A stretch of DNA of 51,783 bases from Leptospira sp. B5-022 (GCF_000347035.1 NZ_ANIJ01000039.1:1-51783); one strand, 5' to 3'; positions 9,301-18,355 are shown, numbered from the stretch's first letter. Numbers and translations are program-made. Notes: generated by a model not told the origin, from the letters alone.

Positions 9301-10631
9301 AAATAATTGATATTCGAAGTTGCACAAGGGTCGGAAGATCCTCCTGTAGCTTCAAAGGCCGCAATTCGATACATCTCCCGAATTCCCTGGCCAAAGATCT
9401 TTATAAGGGCTGTCCTACTTTTGGCATTTTCCTCGATTATTTTCAAGTTAGAACCGGTAAAATTCAATAAACTAGAAGCGTAGTTTGAATTCGGAACATG
9501 CGACATTTCATAATCTACAATGAATATTTTCGGATTGTATCCTGCAGTGATTGCTTGTTCAATTTCAACTCGATTTAAGCCCGTCAATTCTACCACATAA
9601 GGACCAAATTCCGATCCCCCATAAACGGAAACTTCAAAGAGACTAAAATCGTCATTCCTCAGTCGAAAACTTTCAACAGGAATTAAATCGCCGGCTGCAT
9701 TCTCAAACATCAATGAGCAAAGAATATTCGTTAATTTAACGGGCATATTTACGGATTCATTCGTAATATATAATGCAGCTCGCACATAACCAGCATTCGG
9801 CTTAATAGTGGTAGACGTAGAAGTTTTCTGCCTCTTATCCGTTCTGTAATTTCTGGAATTTTTGCCAGTAGAATCTGATTTTAAACTAGAAGCATCTCGA
9901 TCTATATTATTTTTAAAAGGACGAGTGGCCCATTTGGTCACTGTTTGGCCAAGCGCTCCTTGCCAACTATTAGAATTCGTTTGTCCATAATTCAACCCGG
10001 CGCCGGAGGTGGCAGCCTGAGCCGGTGATCCTCCAATATTAAATCCACTGGAAGTACTAACCCCTCCTGATATGGAGAAAGAATCCTGGAATTGAACCGT
10101 TCTTAAATTGATTTCTTTTTGGTGAATTTTTTCCGTTCCAACATTCTTCGTATTCTCGATATCATCCGCATGAATCTCGCTTACTACATCAGTTACTTCG
10201 CCAGACGTTTCATTCAAAATCTCAATTTTCATTGTAACTGGCGGGGCAACTTTTGCGTTAATTTCTGGATAGTCTGCTACCCAAACATTTGTCGTGGTCT
10301 CGTTCGAGTTTAGTATACCGTCACCGTCAAAATCGTTTACAATCGTTGTTCCTGTAGAATCAATAGCACCACTAAAAGCAGAAACAGGGATTTTCGCACC
10401 AAGTGGTTGATTGAATAAATTACTTACAGGTGTAACAGTCCCACCGCTACCGACAGGAACTCCACCCTTATCCACCACTAATGGGACCTTCTCTGCAACG
10501 AGCCATGTGGCTTTTTTCAAATCCACATCTCCACCGCCAAAACCCCAATCGCTTAAACATCCCGCAACGGAAAACACAACCGTAGTTAAAAGAACTTTCC
10601 TAACAACAATCCTAACGACCAAATCGAACAT
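6348..10631 (-). CDS. Large lipoprotein with protective-antigen-like (binary toxin B) pore region and C-terminal propeller-like repeats
   Basis: Start chosen at ATG 10631 (1427 aa): GGAGG sits 8 nt upstream and a signal peptide follows directly, ending SVAGC (lipid Cys25). The frame extends upstream to 10709 but that part has no ribosome site and would bury the signal peptide. Residues 100-111 read DFDGDGILNSNE, the DxDxDGI-x5-E calcium motif of anthrax PA (DRDNDGIPDSLE). About 220 residues later comes RNDDFSLF, matching the PA loop QDDFSS that carries phi-clamp Phe427; here it is Phe329. In between is an alternating polar/small stretch (SISGGVSTSSGFNIGG) like the PA membrane-inserting loop. 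The C-terminal ~400 residues repeat blades of the VVAWENG...VYVRFLD kind. Family assignment is by eye. Inference: a surface-anchored pore-forming or translocase-like protein. Confidence 0.65.
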   Translation of the reverse strand: MFDLVVRIVVRKVLLTTVVFSVAGCLSDWGFGGGDVDLKKATWLVAEKVPLVVDKGGVPVGSGGTVTPVSNLFNQPLGAKIPVSAFSGAIDSTGTTIVNDFDGDGILNSNETTTNVWVADYPEINAKVAPPVTMKIEILNETSGEVTDVVSEIHADDIENTKNVGTEKIHQKEINLRTVQFQDSFSISGGVSTSSGFNIGGSPAQAATSGAGLNYGQTNSNSWQGALGQTVTKWATRPFKNNIDRDASSLKSDSTGKNSRNYRTDKRQKTSTSTTIKPNAGYVRAALYITNESVNMPVKLTNILCSLMFENAAGDLIPVESFRLRNDDFSLFEVSVYGGSEFGPYVVELTGLNRVEIEQAITAGYNPKIFIVDYEMSHVPNSNYASSLLNFTGSNLKIIEENAKSRTALIKIFGQGIREMYRIAAFEATGGSSDPCATSNINYLSPGITFENATKRLNCAQPVNGSNMEIIFDNYVLDFSEIAPKLGDSKVFIRTIKSVAGRVSTVPCEYSTKIGSDGQQRTACIQKPLSQWSDAEKANAGIWVVFSKGKYYDPTAYVKNGSNKIIFDPADPLGAVVLQGANSKIWAGDYFDIVYYSIADYLAQMEAFGKNPLENGEVFSINTKWDKEILGNNPYDPDINSIYLGEASFGERIELAISLKKTQFLNPSFGSPALSGNFQYFTDFGYNRTVSTKRFSMEEAVDFEISFGFSGLRTDWFHVVKDLTPGNAEKIQDCGSYPDYQNQVFVRCIQLPSAHPLYDISKTPLKVFLRPAYNTAYRNTVWPLPYQNVRKLRAKLAVQAKVGDVNLKIDSLYGNIQQGDTIYLAGDSNGYVVSLPPSTPDANNIVTITISSAIGKAADRTTEVYVPGTLTSSEIRLAMDNNFISDWNAQYAATPTSYTTNQFVPLVTSSTITCSGANLFHPYGCLGFPVDFNVINWMGSYNKGAISWNSWSDGGYFLSFLASGLPSLATSTSRLFRFETISSDGVFYDPGSAVTLANPVTLSEGSNGVMIWKQGTLIKARFFDVSTGVLSTTPGDITVNTQPIGEDFVAKVQNGKVVVAWENGAQVYVRFLDMNTKALIGTESLVATRSYMIVSINDLSLDVAMGDNRTLIVWNENVACNDCGTHNFRGRLYQNSDGTSLNSVSTLYTISAGSGSTGRMTVAADATGDSAVIASVTGGHAIGLKFHTMTYQLSTATKGSVTSVDTYSVWADRKITVKVANGSALIVYGYLDKLFARGVNAITGTLTSIIPLSTGATLSNFKVTASGDVALVSYVAGNRIKLNRLSFVSGALTSPNALFLDTSATATSKSVGYTAVSGNSAISVWEHGEGSIKTIRGRIIDFSNFTAMGSGEFFLSTTNQGNQTGSTIQIMNNVALAVWLSQDADRARFRSFLFDLTNPGSIQYGLNNFFVAPLIERDYTVKGKILF

Positions 10632-11095
10632 CGAACGAACCTCCGGTTTCCCATCACTCAAGAGAACCAAATCCAAAATACAAAACATCCCGGACAAATT
10701 TTTCGACATGACTCGACTTTTTTGACTGAGTTCAAATTTTTACTCACAGTTTTGCCAGATTCGCCGCTGAATCAAAACAGAACTTGGACGTTTGAATGGA
10801 CGTTTCAAAAAAGTTCCCATTTTTGTCTAATTTTTTGCGTGAAACTTAAAAAAAATTATAGAAACGTCGAGAAAATAAGCAGTTCTAAGCGAAAGTGGAA
10901 CTAACGGAAAGATCTTCTGGAATTTTTTGTCTCAAATGGGATAACGCAGGAAAAATAGAACACATCCCATAACGGATGGATCTTCTCAAACGACTGTACT
11001 TCTTATGAACACAGAAATACTTATTGATGCAAGAATGACTAGTCGAGTTCTAAGTCTCTTTATATAACTAAATTACATTTATATTATACTTTGAT
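10632..11095. other. Intergenic stretch with paired GGACGTTT direct repeats
   Basis: These 464 bp lie upstream of the PA-like gene and downstream of a GT-C gene. The sequence is AT-rich and I see no gene in it. GGACGTTT occurs at 10786-10793 and again at 10798-10805, a 12-bp period. It lies about 155 bp upstream of the PA-like start and could be a regulator site. No convincing -35/-10 pair was identified. Confidence 0.4.
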
Positions 11096-13528
11096 CTAAA
11101 ACTTACTTAATTCGATCGAAAGGACGGCCGCTTGAGAATTCTTCGTGACGAAAATCCGAAACTCGATTCTCTTTGATCCTTCTCTTGGTATTTTGAAATT
11201 TGAAGAGTAAACATTACCGTCGGCAGTAGTTTCAAGAGCAGGTATCTGAAACTTTCCGTCGTTATAAGTTATATCGAATTTAGCGCGATCCAGATTCCGG
11301 CCTTTTATTGTGAGTATATAATTCCCCTCGATTAAGTTTAAATAGGGCCCATACATCAAATAACCAGATTTTTTACCTGCAACCAACGTTCCATCACTCG
11401 TAAAAGAACCTTGTCTGGTATATACTCCAGAACCGTAAGGTGTCCAGAAAAGTTTTTTCGGAGAACCGGTGTCATCCAAAGCGATGTTATTTGTATATTG
11501 ATATAGATAAAAATTATGACTTTTACTGTACAACACGTCCGGAAATGTCTCTATATTTTCGATCGGATATAGTCCATTTAAATTCAAATAAGAATGAAAT
11601 TTTAACTTTTCCGAATACTTAGTCATTGGATAAGGATCCTGAGAGATAAGATAAACTCTACTCCCTAAACTTTCCACCCTATCGACTCTTTCTAAAAACA
11701 TATCCACATCGGAAATTAAGTAGGTTTTCCTATCAAATATATAGCTCAATGGGGATGCAATTCGCTTATCCATGGTAAAATAAATGGCATTTTCGGAAGG
11801 CATCTTTTTGGATGCTTCGATATAACCGGAAAGATAACCTGATAACATCTTAACGTCATAAAATAGAATCAATTTCACAAAAATCTGATAAATGGCGACG
11901 GAGCCTATTCCGAATTTAAAAACAAAACTCAGCCATGTATTTCTATTCCCAATAAATTTTAGAGCCAGGGAAGAAACAACGATCGCAAAAGGAATCGAAA
12001 ATAATACCCATCTGCGAGTCGCCCAAAAATGGTCCGGTGCGATACTAGGATTAATTAAATATCCTACAAAAAGTGCTATCCCCAGACATAACAATAAATT
12101 GTTATAAACAAAACTTCTTTCGAAAAGGAGTTTTGCAAAACCGAATGGAAATAAGAACAAAAGAACGATCGGCACATACCAACTAAATATTACTAAAGAA
12201 TGTGAAGCCAAATATTCACTATTTCCCGATAAATTTAAACCCGAACCTAATTCCGGCCGAACAAAATACGCAAGTAATCCAGTTACAAAAAATATCGAAG
12301 AAAAAATAACCGTAAACTTTGATCTGTATTTTCGAATTATCGATTTTGAATTACTATTTAACCTTTTCCATGTTTTCGAATATGTGAATATCTCAAACAA
12401 AAACCAGAAAAAAATAGAAAAGAGACTAAAATAGGAAATATATTTCAAATGCCCCTTTTGCCAATGTACTATTAAATATGCGGTTGATTGGAAAATCGCG
12501 TAAAACACACTTAAAAAAGTAACAAATAGAAATCCAAAAAACAAAAATTTCCTTTGGGCGTACCTTCGCCCGCTTATGAAGCGAAGAGAAATCTGAAATA
12601 GTACCATTGCCGGTATATATAACAAGCTATCGACTCTATTGAATCCGGAGAGCCCCAACATCGCTCCTATACCAAAGAAAACCAAAGCCTTCCTTTTAAA
12701 ACTATATGTTTGATATAAATATAATGTTACTAAAATTATCGTCTGCCCTAATAGTTCAGATACAGTGATTCTAACGTTCCAGAGTTGTGCAGGATTTAGA
12801 ATCAAAGCTAACGTAATCAGATAAGCCCAGAAAATTCCGCAAATTCTCCTACTGATCAAAAAAATAAGTATGGAATTTATCACACCGAATATAGCATTTA
12901 ACGTAAAAAAGGCGGAAAATCCAAACAAGTCGTAACCGAGAGCAAGGATTGCAGGGAACAAAAAGTAAGATTGAACTGATAGAGCTGAAAATGAATCCGA
13001 CAATCCTAGTTCATGCTCGGAAAATATTCCTGGGTATCCAATAATCAGGGAGTCTCTGAGGATTTCATTTAACAGATTTAGCATCCAATCGTCAAAATTT
13101 ATTCCTCCATATCTTGAGATATGACTTGCGGTGACCATATAAACACCAGGGTCCCGAAAACCGTCCAAATATTCCGTTCCGAAAGGAATATAAAGAATAG
13201 CTGCAAACAAAGCGATTGAGGCAGGAACAAATGCGGACACAGGAGAAAAAGATATCACTCTCAATTCATTAGATAACGATATATATCTGAACCTCCATAT
13301 TAAAAACAAAGCCAAGTCGAGAAGTAGCAAAATAGTAACTAGAGAAATTAATGAATAAGAATCGAAGGGAATTAAGAAGACGATAATAATACCGCATAAT
13401 AAGATTCCAATAATCAAAGAAATAAAATAGGAAATCCAATTTCCGCGTTCTCTTCGGAAATGCAGCAGAGGAGTGAGTAAAAAAACGAAAAGGAAGAATA
13501 AAGCAAAAAACGTTATTTTGGGCAACAA
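11096..13528 (-). CDS. GT-C-type polytopic membrane protein, possible glycosyltransferase (paralogue 1)
   Basis: An 810-residue protein, mostly hydrophobic, with about 12 or more membrane segments and a soluble C-terminal region of about 200 residues. The loop at 119-130 (EYLDGFRDPGVY) resembles the acidic first periplasmic loop of GT-C (PMT/ArnT-like) lipid-linked sugar transferases. Near residue 496 it has PDHFWATRRWVLF, nearly identical in the paralogue at 15175-17598. The C-terminal part (GYLMYGPYLNLIEGNY) looks like a beta-sandwich, possibly sugar-binding. The start is a TTG (two consecutive TTGs) with a weak GGA 8 nt upstream; no in-frame ATG exists before the upstream stop, so the N-terminus is uncertain. 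Likely acts in the inner membrane on surface or envelope glycans; donor and acceptor unknown. Confidence 0.7.
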   Translation of the reverse strand: MLPKITFFALFFLFVFLLTPLLHFRRERGNWISYFISLIIGILLCGIIIVFLIPFDSYSLISLVTILLLLDLALFLIWRFRYISLSNELRVISFSPVSAFVPASIALFAAILYIPFGTEYLDGFRDPGVYMVTASHISRYGGINFDDWMLNLLNEILRDSLIIGYPGIFSEHELGLSDSFSALSVQSYFLFPAILALGYDLFGFSAFFTLNAIFGVINSILIFLISRRICGIFWAYLITLALILNPAQLWNVRITVSELLGQTIILVTLYLYQTYSFKRKALVFFGIGAMLGLSGFNRVDSLLYIPAMVLFQISLRFISGRRYAQRKFLFFGFLFVTFLSVFYAIFQSTAYLIVHWQKGHLKYISYFSLFSIFFWFLFEIFTYSKTWKRLNSNSKSIIRKYRSKFTVIFSSIFFVTGLLAYFVRPELGSGLNLSGNSEYLASHSLVIFSWYVPIVLLFLFPFGFAKLLFERSFVYNNLLLCLGIALFVGYLINPSIAPDHFWATRRWVLFSIPFAIVVSSLALKFIGNRNTWLSFVFKFGIGSVAIYQIFVKLILFYDVKMLSGYLSGYIEASKKMPSENAIYFTMDKRIASPLSYIFDRKTYLISDVDMFLERVDRVESLGSRVYLISQDPYPMTKYSEKLKFHSYLNLNGLYPIENIETFPDVLYSKSHNFYLYQYTNNIALDDTGSPKKLFWTPYGSGVYTRQGSFTSDGTLVAGKKSGYLMYGPYLNLIEGNYILTIKGRNLDRAKFDITYNDGKFQIPALETTADGNVYSSNFKIPREGSKRIEFRIFVTKNSQAAVLSIELSKF

Positions 13529-13622
13529 TTTGGTTTTCCAATTTGCCGCCCAAATTAAAGTAAACTAACTTCAAGTCAAGCCATGATTTAATCCCTCCAA
13601 ATTGTTTGACCCCCTGACCACA

Positions 13623-13650
13623 TTCAGTAAAAATTCACTATAGTTATAAT
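13623..13650 (+). promoter_or_regulatory. Candidate sigma-70-type promoter for the DUF2079 gene
   Basis: TTCAGT (13623-13628), a 16-nt spacer and a perfect TATAAT (13645-13650) lie 18 bp before the ATG at 13669. Transcription would start about 12 nt before the start codon, giving a very short leader. Confidence 0.4.
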
Positions 13651-13668
13651 CAAAGCAGACCACCATAT

Positions 13669-15180
13669 ATGAAATTCAAGAAGGATATATTTGCTCTATT
13701 TACAATCAGCCTACTTCTGCTTAGCTCTATTTCCTCATTACAATATTTTAATCTATCTTATGAATGGCATGATTCAGGAACAATTCTGTATACTTTAGCT
13801 TCGCCCGCTGATATAGGAAATTTTAGGTCTTATGATTACGATATTTCATTTCTAGCCGATCATTTTTCTCCTTTATTTATTCTACTTTCCCCCATATTTC
13901 AATTTTATCCATTTCTGGAATTATGGCTGCTTATCCAAATTATAGTAATCAGTACAGGCATTTGTGTAATCTACGCAATATTCCTATACTTTAGTGAAGA
14001 TCGAGTAAGTTCCTTTGGGGTAAGTATTGCCTTTTTAGTAAATCCGTATGTGATCCATACTCATTTATACCCTCATTACGAAGTATTTTATCTATTGTTC
14101 ATTCCTTTATTTTTTTATTTTGTTATTAAAGAAAAATTTGAATTATCTATCTTATTTCTAATCGGCATTCTAATAACGAAAGAAGATGGATGGATTTATT
14201 CAATTGGAGCCTCCATTATTCTTTTAAGAAGATCTCGTTTAAAGTTTATATTAATCTGCATTAGTGCATCTTTATTATATTTCTTGATTGTAATAAAATT
14301 CGGAACAATATATATATTTCCCAATCAAGTTAATTCATTTTCAAATCGATGGGGAAAGACCCAATCCGAATATTTGAACGATTTGGTTTACAATCCGTAT
14401 AAATATATAAAACTATTATGGTCCGGCCAAGGAAAATATCTACTTCTTAGCGTATTAGGACTTCCTTGGCTGTCCGGCTGGAGATCGCTGCCTGGCTGGG
14501 GAGTTTCTATCTTATGGATGAGCTCTGTCACCCTTGATCGAGCCTATCTTTCTTTCTATTACGGTTTACCTAGTATAATTTTATTATACATCTCGCTTCC
14601 AAACTCTTTGAGTAATTTGAAAAAAATAATTAGTATTCTTTTGGAATCTAAATTTTTTCCGAGACTTTTAACAAGTTTAAGGAAACTCGAAAATTACAGA
14701 ATTGATATATCAAAAATAATTTGGACCTTTTCCTACGGATTTCCAACTCTCAGCTTGATCCTGGTGTCGATGACTATAACATTCTGGCCTGGAAATTACT
14801 TAACACGCGGTCCAAATGTTCCGCGACTGATCGAAGAATTAGATTCTTGGGACTCAAATAAAGTAAAAGTTTTAACTCTTCGAGAAATACGGGACCAATG
14901 CCCTAAAAGTTCTTTTGTTTCATTTTATTATGCACCGTATCTTTATTGTGGGAAAGATCTTCGTTTACCATTTAAAGATTGGGATGCAGTTAAATCGGGA
15001 TATTTTTTACCGGAATTAGTTATTCTTGCCGATAAAAAAACAGAACCGCTATTACAAACTACTTCTCCAGCCGATATGAAGAATTTTTTCGATTCAAACT
15101 CTGCTTATATACGCATTAAAGATCCCCAAGTCAACTTGCACGTATGGCGAAAAAAAGGGAATTTTAATAAAACATTATAA
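13669..15180 (+). CDS. DUF2079-family integral membrane protein
   Basis: A 503-residue polytopic membrane protein. The N-terminal membrane anchor is followed by a loop containing WHDSGTILYTL and then FLADHFSPLF. This aspartate plus ADHFSP arrangement is the signature of the DUF2079 family, a GT-C-like fold group of unknown function. About ten hydrophobic segments follow, with a soluble tail of about 120 residues containing a possible Cys pair (DQCPKSS, YLYCGKD). It lies divergent from one GT-C paralogue and convergent with the other; its TAA overlaps the stop of the gene at 15175 by 6 bp. The grouping of three GT-C-like proteins suggests glycan assembly, but no substrate can be inferred. The start has no clear Shine-Dalgarno; ATG was chosen because the membrane segment starts right after it. 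Confidence 0.75.
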   Translation: MKFKKDIFALFTISLLLLSSISSLQYFNLSYEWHDSGTILYTLASPADIGNFRSYDYDISFLADHFSPLFILLSPIFQFYPFLELWLLIQIIVISTGICVIYAIFLYFSEDRVSSFGVSIAFLVNPYVIHTHLYPHYEVFYLLFIPLFFYFVIKEKFELSILFLIGILITKEDGWIYSIGASIILLRRSRLKFILICISASLLYFLIVIKFGTIYIFPNQVNSFSNRWGKTQSEYLNDLVYNPYKYIKLLWSGQGKYLLLSVLGLPWLSGWRSLPGWGVSILWMSSVTLDRAYLSFYYGLPSIILLYISLPNSLSNLKKIISILLESKFFPRLLTSLRKLENYRIDISKIIWTFSYGFPTLSLILVSMTITFWPGNYLTRGPNVPRLIEELDSWDSNKVKVLTLREIRDQCPKSSFVSFYYAPYLYCGKDLRLPFKDWDAVKSGYFLPELVILADKKTEPLLQTTSPADMKNFFDSNSAYIRIKDPQVNLHVWRKKGNFNKTL

Positions 15181-17598
15181 GATTCTCTTTAAACGGATTT
15201 TCTGAATTTGAACCTTTGATCTTCCTCCCACGAAGACCCTGAACTCTATATCGTCTATTACAGAAGTGACAATTTGAAAGTTTAGAATTTTAGAATATTC
15301 CGAATCTCCCGTTTGCCTTGGACATAGAGCATAACTTCCTTTTTTGTAAACCACATCAAATTCCGCTCTCCTTAGATCATGGCCAATAAATTCGACCATA
15401 TATTTCCCTTTCGGGAGGGTAAGATAAGGACCATAAACGAGCGAACCTTGGTGACGAGCAGCTGAAATACTCCCGTCTTCCTCCATCTTCCCTATGGCCG
15501 ACAGAAAGCCATCATGCGATGGATTAAAAGTAATATCTATCGGCTCTAACTCGACAGGGGTTTCGGATCGCATAACTTGAAAAACTTGAAAATTTAGGTT
15601 TCTCTTATATAGAAATTCGGGGAACCTATAAACCGACTCGATTGGGAACTTGCCCGTAAGAGAGAGATCCGTAATATATGAAAATTTTAAGTTCGAACTC
15701 GCTCCCGAAAATTTCCCGTTCTGGATAATAAAAACCTGAAATCCCGTCGATAAGAGTTTTGGAACTCTATTTATAAATTCGTTCATATTCCTAATTAGAA
15801 ATATATTTTTCCCATATATATATCGAAGCGGGCTTCCAATTTCACGCTTGGTCGAAAAATAAATTGCCTTTTCATTTGGGCTGGAATCGACAAACTTTTG
15901 GTATCCTTCTGGATAGCCGAAAAGCATCGAATGGAACAAAATTAATTTGGATCTCCAAATCGTATAAATCAATCCTGATAAGGCTAAAATGAGGAAGACA
16001 ACGATCTTCCGTTGTTTTCTAATTTTATTTAAAATCGATCGAATTCCTAAGATTGATCCAAGTATGGCAAACGGAATAGGAAACAATACCCACCGTCGAG
16101 TAGCCCAAAAATGATCCGGGCTAATACTAGGTGCAATTAAATACAAGATCAACAAAAAAGAACCGATAAAAAAGACAAAGCAGGAGGCTATATTTTTTCT
16201 CTTAAAAATAAAATGATCAAATGTAAATATTACAAAAACAAATAACCATATAGGTACATACCAGAAGAAGATCGATAGGGAATTATTTGTTAAATATGTA
16301 GCATTTTTTCCTTCCGGAAGATTTGACAAAAGGTAAGGGCGAAAAAAAAAAGCAAAAAATCCGAGAAACAAGAGAAATAACGAAAAAACGATTCGGATAA
16401 TTCTCTTTTTATTCGAATAAAAATTTCGAAATTCAATAAGGACATTATTCTTTTCCTTTAGGGCCACTAGAACCAAAACAAAAATCAAGGAAGCTATCCA
16501 AACGATCATGGAAAGCCTTAAAAATCCTCGTTCCCATAATCCAATCATATAAATTGTAGAATAAATCGATCCATAGAGAATAGACAACAGAACTGAAAAT
16601 AAATAAGCAAAAAATAAATAAAGGGAATTCTTGAAGTTTTTTTCAGAGAAGAGCAATAGGAAACCAGAGTATAATGCCAACGCAGGGACATACATGCAAG
16701 AATCTACCCGTGTAAAAGAACTAATTCCCAAAATAAATCCGATCCATAGCATTGGAAGGGGGCTTCGGTACTTAAAAAATAACTGAATCAAATACCCAAC
16801 TAAGAATATTATAAATTGCGAAAGTATTTCGGATAATGTAGACCTGACCGTCCATAACTGAGCCACATTGAATACGTAGAGGAAAAGAACGAAAAATGAT
16901 TCTACGGAATTCAACATTCTCCTGGATATTAAATATAAGTAAAATATTGATAGAAATGCGAAAATAGAATTGACCCTGAACAAACCCTCCATTTCGAACA
17001 GATCATAACCAATCGCTAAATATGCCGGTAACATGTGATAAAAACCGGGAGATCGATAAGTCTCCGAATTTGACAGTCCTTTAATGTAGGTCGAATTAAT
17101 TGAAGGATAATCCACCAGTACCGAATCTTCAAATATCTCACGGATCAGTTTTGTATCCGGCACTTCTAAGTTTAAACCGCCGGTCTTGGAGATCACTATA
17201 CCGAATGTCGCGTACTGTCCTTGGTCCCTTCCCCCATCCAAATACCAGGTAGGAAATCCTGCATATAGATACAAAGCCGCTAAAGAGAATAAAATTAAAA
17301 ATACAAGTTCGTATTTTCGGATCTCGAGTCGGATCGATTTACGGACCTCTACTTTTCTTAAGGAAAATACACAAACGGCAGAAAGAACAAAAAAAATATA
17401 TAAAGAAAGAATGATCTTCTCTATGCTATAGATCCCAAGCATAGTAAGTAGAAAGGAAACGATCCCCATCCATACTAAAGGGGCAGTTACGGATAGAAGT
17501 ACGGTACCTATTCTACCTGGTCCTTTCAATCGTAAGAAAAGAAAGTATACAAAAACGGACGAGAGGATCCATCCGAGAAAAAAAAGGATTATGCTCAT
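15175..17598 (-). CDS. GT-C-type polytopic membrane protein, possible glycosyltransferase (paralogue 2)
   Basis: An 807-residue multi-pass membrane protein, collinear with the protein at 11096-13528. The first outer loop reads WYLDGGRDQGQY (118-129), the GT-C-like acidic loop. SPDHFWATRRWVLF near residue 496 matches the paralogue. The C-terminal region (GSLVYGPYLTLPKGKY) is again a probable beta-sandwich. Its 3' end overlaps the convergent DUF2079 gene by 6 bp. The ATG at 17598 has no visible ribosome site, so the start is less certain. Likely role by family: transfer of a lipid-linked sugar on the outer face of the inner membrane. Not assignable to a specific pathway. Confidence 0.7.
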   Translation of the reverse strand: MSIILFFLGWILSSVFVYFLFLRLKGPGRIGTVLLSVTAPLVWMGIVSFLLTMLGIYSIEKIILSLYIFFVLSAVCVFSLRKVEVRKSIRLEIRKYELVFLILFSLAALYLYAGFPTWYLDGGRDQGQYATFGIVISKTGGLNLEVPDTKLIREIFEDSVLVDYPSINSTYIKGLSNSETYRSPGFYHMLPAYLAIGYDLFEMEGLFRVNSIFAFLSIFYLYLISRRMLNSVESFFVLFLYVFNVAQLWTVRSTLSEILSQFIIFLVGYLIQLFFKYRSPLPMLWIGFILGISSFTRVDSCMYVPALALYSGFLLLFSEKNFKNSLYLFFAYLFSVLLSILYGSIYSTIYMIGLWERGFLRLSMIVWIASLIFVLVLVALKEKNNVLIEFRNFYSNKKRIIRIVFSLFLLFLGFFAFFFRPYLLSNLPEGKNATYLTNNSLSIFFWYVPIWLFVFVIFTFDHFIFKRKNIASCFVFFIGSFLLILYLIAPSISPDHFWATRRWVLFPIPFAILGSILGIRSILNKIRKQRKIVVFLILALSGLIYTIWRSKLILFHSMLFGYPEGYQKFVDSSPNEKAIYFSTKREIGSPLRYIYGKNIFLIRNMNEFINRVPKLLSTGFQVFIIQNGKFSGASSNLKFSYITDLSLTGKFPIESVYRFPEFLYKRNLNFQVFQVMRSETPVELEPIDITFNPSHDGFLSAIGKMEEDGSISAARHQGSLVYGPYLTLPKGKYMVEFIGHDLRRAEFDVVYKKGSYALCPRQTGDSEYSKILNFQIVTSVIDDIEFRVFVGGRSKVQIQKIRLKRIL

Positions 17599-17737
17599 TG
17601 GAAAAAAATATCCGAAACCGCCTTTGACGGAAATCGGTTATAACGGGTAAGATCCGAAAAATGGTGAAACTAAGCGAATCTTTTTAGGAAAAAAAGAAAC
17701 GTTTCGAACGTAAATTATGAAATCGAAATGTAAAATC

Positions 17738-18355
17738 CTAGAGATCGTCTCTTTTTACGATCCCGTAAAAGATAATATTGTCCAGCTCTTGGACCAGGTC
17801 TCGGATAGAATAGGGAGTCTGTGCTAAGAAGTTAGGATCGAACATTGCTTCGGAGGCTGCTGAATGGATGAGGAGCACAATATCCGGATTCACATCGGAA
17901 CGAATTTCCCCGTTCTTGATGCCGGTCTCGATCATCTTTCTCATCGTTCTGTTGATGTTTTTTTCTTTTAGAGACTGTATTTGTTTCCAAATGTCAGGAG
18001 CTTGGTCACGGATCTCTCTTAGAAATTCATTCATTCCGTGAGGGATCTCAGAGGAAAGACAACCTCTCATCGACTGGATCTTTTCTTTAATGGATTTTTC
18101 CGGGTCCTGAAAGATCCCTTCGATACGTCCGTGAATTCTGAGGTGTTTATCAGTCATCACTTCTTTTAACAATTCATGTTTATTGGCGAAGTGTTTATAA
18201 AGTGTTTTGCGACTGATCCTAAGAGTTCGGGCGATCTCTTCCATTCGAGTTTTCGCAAAACCGTATCGTAAAAATAGCTCGAACGATTTTTCGAATATTC
18301 TCTGACGGACTTCGTCCTTCTCTTGGGTTAGTTCCTGTTCCACGGCGCTATGCAC
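17738..18355 (-). CDS. TetR-family transcriptional regulator (distal of two)
   Basis: A 205-residue TetR repressor. The N-terminal helix-turn-helix domain reads FLRYGFAKTRMEEIARTL then RISRKTLYKHFANKHELL (about residues 28-62). The variable C-terminal ligand domain ends ELDNIIFYGIVKR. The start is GTG at 18355, supported by AGGGGG 8 nt upstream. It is the last gene of the tolC-like / RND / tetR / tetR run, 40 nt after the first TetR. The C-terminal block closely resembles that of the neighbour (ELDNIFLYGIIRR), so the two are paralogues that may heterodimerise. Probable target: the pump operon itself. Confidence 0.85.
   Translation of the reverse strand: MHSAVEQELTQEKDEVRQRIFEKSFELFLRYGFAKTRMEEIARTLRISRKTLYKHFANKHELLKEVMTDKHLRIHGRIEGIFQDPEKSIKEKIQSMRGCLSSEIPHGMNEFLREIRDQAPDIWKQIQSLKEKNINRTMRKMIETGIKNGEIRSDVNPDIVLLIHSAASEAMFDPNFLAQTPYSIRDLVQELDNIIFYGIVKRDDL

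Noticed and set aside
10632..10709. 26-residue N-terminal extension of the PA-like protein
   Set aside because: No ribosome site before the upstream ATG, while the inner ATG at 10631 has GGAGG at good spacing and begins the signal peptide.
13606..13650. TTGACC as -35 for the DUF2079 promoter
   Set aside because: It is 33 nt from the TATAAT, too far; TTCAGT at 16 nt fits better.
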